Part shown: one piece after another, positions 1 through 6,740 of the stretch
Position numbering within the stretch: position 1 is the stretch's first letter
Layout of the letters: the number at the start of each line of letters is the position of its first letter
From: Ichthyophonus hoferi
Lineage: Eukaryota; Opisthokonta; Ichthyosporea; Ichthyophonida; Ichthyophonidae
Length of the DNA stretch: 17,037 nt
Assembly: GCA_002751075.1 (NCBI GenBank)
Contig: NAOQ01000133.1
Coordinates: forward strand, 90,476-107,512
Reading direction: 5' to 3'
Notes under the pieces: model-generated
Told to the model about the DNA's origin: nothing
Seen by the model: the letters and a program-made list of their open reading frames with translations, nothing else
Database searches by the model: none
Translations under genes and position numbers: made by a program

Positions 1-190
1 CGGTTTGGGACTAAAAGAATCGCGGGTCAGATAGTTTGGTTTGACTCGCAAAATACCTTTCAATGGTTGTGTATCATGATTAAGATCCTAATGTTGATTA
101 ACAGGCGGTAAAATCTATGATATGTATATATTATAAATATAAAAGGAGTTATACTTAAATGGCAGATGGAAAAATACTTTCCTTTCAACA
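1..190 (+). repeat. Left copy of the window-bounding inverted repeat
   Basis: This stretch reappears in reverse complement at 16776-16960. A hand alignment shows about 18 substitutions and two small gaps, roughly 90% identity. A 37-base core (116-152 here, 16814-16850 there) is identical and contains a TATA-rich string followed by AAAAGGAG. The match reaches the first base of the window, so its true left end lies outside. The inner end stops sharply near 190. In the right copy the inner end runs into a decayed copia reading frame, so the simplest explanation is two old fragments of one repeat family in opposite orientation. Terminal repeats of one large element are possible but unproven. Confidence 0.85.
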
Positions 191-794
191 TTTATAACAC
201 CAGTCATAGCTTTTAACTGATACTAATGGGACTTAAATGAAGCCAATTATTAATTATTATTATTTTTGCTAAATATGATTTATGAAGTCGTAGAAATTAG
301 AAATAATACAATTTTATCTGTAAGATCATATTGGTTTTTTTTAATATGGCTCATTGGCTAATGTACTACATGCGAACTATGTATTGATAAATTAATTTAA
401 ATTGCGTCCTTGCAATATAAATGAATAAGCTAAAAACAAAACATTGAACGCTTTTGGGATTTTAGTTATTTTGCTCAAAAATTCTGGTTGTAACATACAA
501 TAACTATTATTAATATTTAATGTTAGTTGACAGTTCTGACTTCTGAATGACCGAGAGATTTGAACGCTGATTATCGTATGTGAGTGCAAATGGTGAACCA
601 GACATTAAAATAACAATACAATAATTATACACATATATATTGCAATATTGTTTAGTTAAATAATCAAATGTAAAGTTTTGTGTGTGTTAAAAGTAACTTT
701 GTATTTACCAGGAGCCGCGTTTGTATGAGCTGCCGGGTCCTTTATTAGTTATTTCCGTTTGCATTTATACTTTTCCAATTTTTGCACCTGTATA
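191..794. other. AT-rich stretch, no gene seen
   Basis: The sequence is strongly A+T rich, with stops frequent in all frames. The 65-codon minus-strand frame at 392-589 has no recognisable motif and is of a length expected by chance in such DNA. I see no repeat or RNA gene here. Confidence 0.6.
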
Positions 795-1157
795 ATTGGG
801 ACTGATTGTAGAGAATCTTATTGGTTACTACAACTTACGAAGAGCCACAGAGACCCACTAGCAGCATACAGATGATCCCTAATATGCAATGTGCCTTCAT
901 AGACAGAGCACTGATTGGATGTCAGTCGATTGGCTAAATTGTAAAAAAAGTAAATAGTGTGCAAGCCAATAGGTCTATTGTATTTTGCATAATTATAAAT
1001 AAATTGAGCATTAGACCAAATTTTATCTGTGACCAATTATATGAAGTATGGAGAGTTTAATATATATCCTTATTATTGACCAATAGGATGAGAATACAAA
1101 TTCATCTAATCGGAGAATGTTTATAAAAATATATTAAAAGGGTCTGCAAAACCCTTT
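795..1157 (+). promoter_or_regulatory. CCAAT/ATTGG cluster with TATA-like box and small hairpin
   Basis: Seven CCAAT pentamers on either strand lie within 290 bases: ATTGG at 795, 820, 914 and 929, and CCAAT at 966, 1033 and 1080. By rough composition about half of one would be expected. They are followed by a TATA-like TATAAAAATATATTA at 1122-1136 and a perfect 7-bp stem with a 7-base loop (1137-1143 with 1151-1157). In eukaryotes clustered CCAAT boxes bind NF-Y and often sit upstream of TATA or start sites, so this resembles a plus-strand promoter. The only ORF just downstream is 42 codons long, so the transcript it would drive is unknown. Confidence 0.35.
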
Positions 1158-1185
1158 ACTTCTACAAGTATGTATTCATTTTTCA

Positions 1186-1314
1186 ATGGCGTATCCATTC
1201 ATACAAGTGCATTTAGCTAAACTTTGGAGTGTCGTCATTCTTAATTGTCGGCCAAATATAGAAGACCCAACATTTAGACAAAAACATTTAATACGTAATA
1301 CGTTGAGACTATAG
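1186..1314 (+). CDS. Possible 42-aa small protein or first exon, unrecognised
   Basis: An ATG with G at +4 opens a 42-codon frame (starting MAYPFIQVH) ending at TAG, about 50 bases downstream of a TATA-like box and a CCAAT cluster. The peptide is mixed, with a short hydrophobic run (LWSVVIL) and a basic C-terminus. I recognise no family. Frames of this length are common by chance, so only the promoter-like position supports it. Confidence 0.15.
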   Translation: MAYPFIQVHLAKLWSVVILNCRPNIEDPTFRQKHLIRNTLRL

Positions 1315-2435
1315 GCTGACCTAATACAAAGTTCATCTAAAGTCTAGATTCCATTGTCCATTAGCTCTTTTTTGATATCAGCTGGGTAACTCACGTTCTT
1401 GCTCTTCCCGGGGTTTTTTATATGGTATTTTGGGCATGGTGTATTTTATTAATATATACTGATACTGAATTATTTCATAAGACATTACGAGTAAGAATAT
1501 TGAGATAATGTTTTGTTATACTCCGTTATATTCGAAGGAGCATGTGGTCCAACTGACAAACTTGTAACATATTACGGAATGATTAGGATTGACCTAATAT
1601 CAGTTGTTTTAATGAAATTTTGAGTCAAATAAAATGATTTGTCAATGTAGATTAAACAAAGGTGTTCTATTGGACTAATAATGTGGATATAGCTAAAAAG
1701 CGGTCTAAATAAGGACACATTTGTTAGACCAACTGAGGAATTAAGATCAAAGTATGATCAACCAATCCTACTGGGCATTAATGGTCTCGTGCGAGCCACA
1801 TTAGCTAATAAGGATCTGTGGGGCTGTTTCTATTTTGAACTGAATTGTGAAACAAAAACGTACTCCATAACCCTCGTATTTGTTGTGATGCCTAGTTTCT
1901 TGTTCGCACTTGATTGTATTCATCAGTGTTCAGATCTTTCTCCTATCAAAAATACTTAACTGTTTAGTTAATTCAACAGTAATAATGACTGACTACTACA
2001 TACACTCAACCTTAGAACCTCTCACTGACTCTTCACTCTGTGCTATTGTCACAAACGTACCTAGGCATATTAAGGTAGGGGTCTCTTCTTAATTTTTAGA
2101 ACAATCCTTTGAACAACTGAAGATAGAACCATCGTACACTTCTTAGATCGAGCTCATCTTACCTTTCTATTAAAAGAGGATCAGCGCTAAGCACTCTCAA
2201 AGAAATATTTTTAAATAATGCTTAATTGGAACCCTGAAAGTCTGTAGATAGGTCACTAGAATCATTGCTAATCGTTATAATGTTTAAATACTCTTTAGAT
2301 CTAATACGCGGTGCATGTACTTATGCAAAGTAATGAAGCCAATATACTATATCGGATCCATAGCTAAGATAAATATATTTTCTTACCAGTCTGTAATTAG
2401 AAGTGGTACACAAAAAGTCACCTAGGAATCCAAGC
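1315..2435. other. Non-coding stretch, no gene seen
   Basis: AT-rich sequence with scattered CCAAT/ATTGG pentamers (for example near 1669, 1757 and 2336). The 60-codon plus frame at 1910-2092 lacks motifs and was not accepted. No repeat, RNA gene or splice-bounded exon is visible. Confidence 0.5.
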
Positions 2436-2558
2436 ATGCGGTTTTGGCGTGCACTTCTCTCTCACATCAATCGGGGTCCCTATCCGGAGATAGTCATATG
2501 CATCTTAGGCTTATCTTATGGGCTCTGTTTATTTAAAATCAGATGCTTCTCAAACTAG
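2436..2558 (+). CDS. Possible 40-aa small membrane protein, unrecognised
   Basis: A 40-codon frame (MRFWRALLSHINRGPYPE...) lies in a patch richer in G+C than its surroundings. Residues about 18-33 form one hydrophobic segment that could span a membrane, followed by basic residues. A CCAAT at 2336 and TATA-like sequence lie about 90 bases upstream. The layout recalls tiny one-helix subunits of mitochondrial complexes, but I cannot match any. It could equally be a chance frame. Confidence 0.18.
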   Translation: MRFWRALLSHINRGPYPEIVICILGLSYGLCLFKIRCFSN

Positions 2559-3260
2559 GAATTATCCTCAACTAATTAGGACTAATTTCTCATACCGCTA
2601 TCGAATACACTCGTCATTTGGACATGGCTCATCATTTCCTAGAAATATATTGGTGGATATAAATGTATTTTAGTGGAAAATATTCTGTGATTGGTTAATA
2701 AGTTAATAAAAACGAGCCAAAGGGGAGTAGAATAGGTGATGAGACGCAGCAGCCTACACATTGGATTGGATTGTGTTTCGACGGCTAATGCATTGCGTCA
2801 CATGCTTGACATTTATAAGTTTGTAAAAATAGATTGCATAATATTGACCAATGTGGATTCGAGGATGCAGATGGAAACAGGCGCATTTCACATCTTTTTA
2901 ATGTTTAACGAAATGTATTTGTCTAACGGTTAAAATTACTTCGTTACCGAAGTTACCGCAGATATATTATAATGCGGTGCTGTATTACATTAATAATTGA
3001 TTTTCTTTACGTTTTTGTAGATTCTGATTAATAATGGTTTCTTTTAATTTAATGATTGAAAATCTTGCCCCAAAAAAGTTTTAAGTGTTTTTCTTTTCTC
3101 ACTAGTACTTGTACTTAGAAAAATTAAAAGATATAAGGATTGCTCTAGTTATCGCATATCAGCACTGATACGAAGTCATAATTAGGTTACGAAAACAAAC
3201 GTAATCGAGTAGATTTACCCATAATAATACATAATAAATAAAATAATGTTATAGATTAAT
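2559..3260. other. AT-rich stretch, no convincing gene
   Basis: The stretch contains ATTGG/CCAAT motifs near 2647, 2691, 2763 and 2850. A 64-codon plus frame from the ATG at 2739 to 2933 has no recognisable domain and is not accepted as a gene. Confidence 0.45.
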
Positions 3261-3634
3261 ATTGGACAGCCTAGGTCGAATGTAAAAACGTTTCATCAGC
3301 CAATAGGAGCTTTCCGTATAACATTTAGAGGTACGTTGGGGCATCGTAGGTTTACATTCTTTAAATGTGTGTCCAAACAGAGGGTTGGGTCGTTAAAAGA
3401 GATCACCTTTTGATTGGACAAAGGAAAATCAGTGTGGGAAATCATTTAATGGTTTTTGGGCAATGGAAAAGCCGGAAAGGAATCAAACAATTTTACAAAA
3501 TAATAAGCCAATAAAAAGCATCCCCTTAACAATGGAAAGCCGACATGCTATCATCTATTAGTAACAAGCCCATGCTCCTATTCTATCCGATCTAAAGTTC
3601 ATAATGTTCAGCCAACTACAACTATATAAATAAG
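3261..3634 (+). promoter_or_regulatory. Probable promoter region of the kinase gene
   Basis: Four CCAAT pentamers (ATTGG at 3261 and 3413, CCAAT at 3300 and 3508) precede a TATA-like TATATAAATAAG at 3623-3634, about 220 bases before the kinase ATG. The CCAAT at 3508 is followed by AAAAAG. The order CCAAT then TATA then coding start fits a plus-strand RNA polymerase II promoter. No transcription start can be fixed from sequence alone. Confidence 0.4.
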
Positions 3635-3851
3635 ACATTATGAGTGATTCATCGTAAAATATTTTATCTGTGTTAGATTTGATGGGTAATATATTATCAG
3701 GTTCGCGAATTTTAGTATAAGAGCAGATTAGAGCATATTTATGTGGATCAGTGTGTGTACATATGCTTGAAATATTTTGACCGAGTCTTTGTTGATAATA
3801 ATCATAATATTTGCTAATATTTAAGACCTTCAACACAACGTATACATAAAA

Positions 3852-4850
3852 ATGGTTGAATCTGCTTCAAGGAGACTTCCTAGACTCACTGGTATAAACA
3901 ACTACAAGTTTGTGCGGTTGATTAACCGTGGAAAATTTGGAGAGGTCTATCGAGCAGTTAACAGCTTGACACAAGAGATTGTGGCCGTCAAAGTCATTTC
4001 TAAAAATTCACCTATGTCGAAGGCCTCCCTTGAGCGTGAATTAGATATATCTCAACGTGCGAAGCATCCAGCTCTAATTGCGACACGTGAGGTCATTGAA
4101 GATACGGATGGCAGAGTATACATCGTTCAAGAGCTGGCAGATGGTGGCGACTTGTATGATTATCTTATGAAGTCAGGAGCATGCAGGGCAGAAGAGGAAC
4201 ATTCTCTTAAAGAGGTATTTACCCAAGTTGCCTCTGGCCTTGACTATCTTCACAACGAACTACATGTTGTACACCGTGATGTAAAGCTAGAAAACATTAC
4301 TATCGTTACCAACGTCGGAAATGACAACTTTCCCTCCGTACGTCTTCTGGACTTTGGTCTCGTAGAGCCCATTGCTGAAGATGGAAGACAGTATATAGCC
4401 CCTGGTGTCGCTGGTACAGCAATGTACATAGCACCAGAGGTCGTAGCACTCAAACACCAAGGTGGTTATATTGAGAATCCGGCTAAGCAAGATAGTTTTG
4501 CTTTAGGTGTTCTTCTTTACTCCCTTGTTACGGGCAATTTTCCTTGGGGAGAAGCCAGTAATTCAGATCCTGACTATGTAGATTTCAGTACTCGGCTGTC
4601 CAAGGGCGATTATGAGGCTATATTTGGTGTTGACCCACTAAAACTAGGATATACAATGCACCTCGCAAATTTATTGCAAGGCCTGTTGTCACCTGTACCC
4701 GAACTAAGATTAACACCTGGTCAAGCTATTGATGCGTTTATTGACAAGGCCTGGTTTATGCCTACTATCTCGTCTGTGCCCATCCACACTCTGCCTGTTT
4801 TAGATGCGGAAGAGATGATGGCTACGGGAACCTTAGCAGTGATATCTTAA
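3852..4850 (+). CDS. Serine/threonine protein kinase, intronless, CAMK/AMPK-like
   Basis: A 332-aa protein made almost wholly of one kinase catalytic domain (residues about 20-303). Visible motifs: glycine loop INRGKFGEV (24-32), ATP-binding lysine in VAVK (K47), probable helix-C glutamate E63, hinge region 92-105 (VQELADGGDLYDYL), catalytic loop HRDVKLEN (141-148, aspartate D143), DFG (167-169), GTAMYIAPE (188-196), D214 with G219, and R286 near the domain end. The lysine after HRD and the GTxxYxAPE pattern indicate Ser/Thr specificity; HPALI, GGDLYDYL and LYSLVTGNFPW suggest the CAMK/AMPK side of the kinome. The first loop glycine is Asn25, and the usual tryptophan after D214 is a phenylalanine. 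All catalytic residues are present, so it should be active. There is no signal peptide, membrane segment or extra domain. The first ATG after an A-rich leader is used. The gene is richer in G+C than its flanks and has no introns, unlike the split gene downstream. Substrate unknown. Confidence 0.95.
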   Translation: MVESASRRLPRLTGINNYKFVRLINRGKFGEVYRAVNSLTQEIVAVKVISKNSPMSKASLERELDISQRAKHPALIATREVIEDTDGRVYIVQELADGGDLYDYLMKSGACRAEEEHSLKEVFTQVASGLDYLHNELHVVHRDVKLENITIVTNVGNDNFPSVRLLDFGLVEPIAEDGRQYIAPGVAGTAMYIAPEVVALKHQGGYIENPAKQDSFALGVLLYSLVTGNFPWGEASNSDPDYVDFSTRLSKGDYEAIFGVDPLKLGYTMHLANLLQGLLSPVPELRLTPGQAIDAFIDKAWFMPTISSVPIHTLPVLDAEEMMATGTLAVIS

Positions 4851-4907
4851 CTGACAAAACAAAATTGAGTTCTCTATATGAGTTTTATTTTGTAGAATAA
4901 CTAAACT

Positions 4908-4956
4908 AGGACCGACTAGATATAGCATGAATGAAAACTAGAAAGTAGTCGGTCTT
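4908..4956 (+). other. Hairpin just after the kinase stop
   Basis: Bases 4908-4918 (AGGACCGACTA) pair with 4946-4956 (TAGTCGGTCTT) at 10 of 11 positions, or 11 counting a G-U pair in RNA, around a 27-base loop. It begins 57 bases after the kinase stop, so it probably lies in the 3' untranslated region and could affect RNA stability or 3' end formation. It overlaps a tandem duplication whose second copy keeps the right arm only in part. Confidence 0.5.
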
Positions 4957-5036
4957 GAGTTACTACGGAAAAATTAATATAACAGATTTAGCACGAATGA
5001 TAACTGGGAATAGTAGGTCTCTAGTTACTACGAAAA
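4924..5036 (+). repeat. Diverged 66-base tandem duplication
   Basis: Bases 4924-4972 and 4990-5036 are related copies at a 66-base offset. Both share AGCA-GAATGA at the left and AGTTACTACG-AAAA at the right, with several differences and a small gap between. The copies sit directly downstream of the kinase gene and are non-coding. Confidence 0.7.
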
Positions 5037-5109
5037 TAATCGAAATAAACATGAAGATTTAACCTTACATTTGTTTTTATAGTTGTGTAACAGTAACCTT
5101 ACAGTTGTT

Positions 5110-5232
5110 GATACAAAATTCTTGCTATCACAAATGGGTGCTCTAGAACAGTGTGTTTCTAATTTGGAATAAGAGAATCATAGACTTAAAATGTTTTCGA
5201 CCGAAAATTTCGTGAACGTAAATATAGTTTGA
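5110..5232 (+). pseudogene. Possible leucine-zipper (bZIP-like) relic
   Basis: In the frame starting with GAT at 5110, leucine codons fall exactly every seven codons at 5122, 5143, 5164 and 5185. Typical zipper residues lie between them: LEQCVSNLE, then a TAA stop at 5170-5172, then ENHRLK. A Val-x-x-Leu-Glu...Glu-Asn-x-x-Leu-Lys pattern is usual in bZIP dimerisation helices. No basic DNA-binding region is seen just upstream. The in-frame stop makes it a broken copy of a coiled-coil gene, an exon with a missed boundary, or coincidence. Confidence 0.25.
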
Positions 5233-6599
5233 AATTACCATTTCACTATTCGCACTCTTACAAACCAATACCAATATGTTGCGCATCTTTGAGTAATCTT
5301 ATATCAATCATGGGTTAACTCATTTGCCTATACCGAAATGAGTTAGTAATATTGTTGTACAAGAAGTTCTCGATATTTATTTGGCCCATCCTTCCGCATA
5401 CTTATAATTTTCATCTAATAAACTATCACTCATCAATCTTAGTACCTTCTACGATAGTTTTTGTCATTTTCTATCCATCCCATCTCATTAAGGACCTTTA
5501 TGAGCCAACTATTATTCTTTGTTCTCATTTTTATACACATCTTCTTACCTTTTATTCTCATCTACAGGCAAAGGATTTCTAAATCATGCTTGCCTCCGAA
5601 CAGAGCTATTGCTTTGTTTCTCTTTTATTTTTCGATTACAATGTTTTGCTGCTCGCATTAACCATACATCTTGTTACTCCTATTTGAACTGAATACTGGA
5701 AGTATGTTACGAGTTTCTTGCTAAAACGTTCCCTTTGTCAACCACAAGAATATGTTACACTGACCCCACTAAAATATATGCTGGATATCGTCCTTAAAAT
5801 CATATATACAAATGCTATCAGGAACATCCTTCAGAGTACCCTGTTTGTGTTATATCCTCAAATATTTATATATTATATTCTAGGTAGTAAAACAAAGCAA
5901 AACATATTATTGATGGCTGACCCTATACTTGTAAAGAAATGTAATGTGTTCATTTGATTGCCCATAAAGTGCATCAATTAATCTATATATAATTGGTCTC
6001 AAAAATATTTCTCTAATTTTTTTGGAGCCCTTGCAAATCTAAACGTATTAGTATATGTACTGTAAATATTTTCACTATTTGTTTTGACTTGTGTTGAAAA
6101 TCTACGGGGAAGAGGGAATGATGGTGTCTTAGGACAAACTTATTATGCCTCCTTAATAAAAAATATTACTCAAGATGCGGCACACAAACATGTCCCAATA
6201 TTTAAAGATAAAAGAGCTTTAGCAAGTCATTAAAATTCTAATGTATTTAGGAGTGAAATAAACTTTACATGTAAATTGTATAATTAGTGTACAAATAAAC
6301 TGTGACTATATGTAAACGCAAAATATGTGCCAGTTGTTCTAAAAAAACAATAAGTACCAATTTTTACCTGCTCTGACATGATAGCCAGAATTAATGTCAA
6401 GATAGTAGTCTAATTTTCATGTTAAACCCCCTTGAAGTGCCAAGACAAACGGAAGAGCAAAGTTCGCACTTTGTCAATCGTTTTGACACTGGCATTAATT
6501 CATGTGTTAAAAGCAACTATTATAGGATAATAAATGACCAAACTACTAAAAGAGTGGTAGAACCGTCTAATCTTAGCCCTATTTAAACACATAATAAGT
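5233..6599. other. Intergenic stretch, no gene accepted
   Basis: AT-rich DNA with a pyrimidine-rich section (about 5380-5650) that yields overlapping frames of 66-79 codons rich in Phe, Ile, Leu, Ser and His, as low-complexity sequence does. The 79-codon frame at 5718-5957 has no motif. Bases just below 6600 should hold the 3' untranslated region of the minus-strand gene; no canonical AATAAA is evident there. Confidence 0.45.
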
Positions 6600-6740
6600 C
6601 TATATTTTCGCAGGGGCTAATCGTGCCAAGCTCTTATTGGCCAACTGAGAAAGTGCTTCCGCTAATTCAGCAATGTTGTTGATTTTTTGTTGAGTAAGAT
6701 TAGACTGATCAGTGAATTCCTCGGATGCTAATTTCCATTT
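6600..6740 (-). CDS. Terminal exon of the coiled-coil gene
   Basis: The acceptor AACCAATCAG precedes AAA TGG AAA; the frame runs 46 codons to a TAG at 6602-6600. The peptide starts KWKLASEEFTDQSNL and ends in a helix with IAELAEALSQLA and the tail ARLAPAKI. A CCAAT lies within ten bases of the acceptor and may double as a branch-point-like signal. Confidence 0.65.
   Translation of the reverse strand, partial: KWKLASEEFTDQSNLTQQKINNIAELAEALSQLANKSLARLAPAKI

Noticed and set aside
3558-3836. 92-codon minus-strand frame starting 15 bases from the kinase ATG
   Set aside because: No motif and composition typical of AT-rich chance frames. By a rough estimate from base composition one or two frames this long are expected in 17 kb. 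It also covers the kinase promoter region.
4250-4490. Minus-strand frames inside the kinase gene
   Set aside because: Opposite-strand shadows of a strongly supported coding sequence.
5352-5661. Overlapping plus-strand frames rich in Phe, Ile, Leu and His
   Set aside because: Two frames are open over the same pyrimidine-rich tract, as low-complexity sequence produces; no motif or start context.
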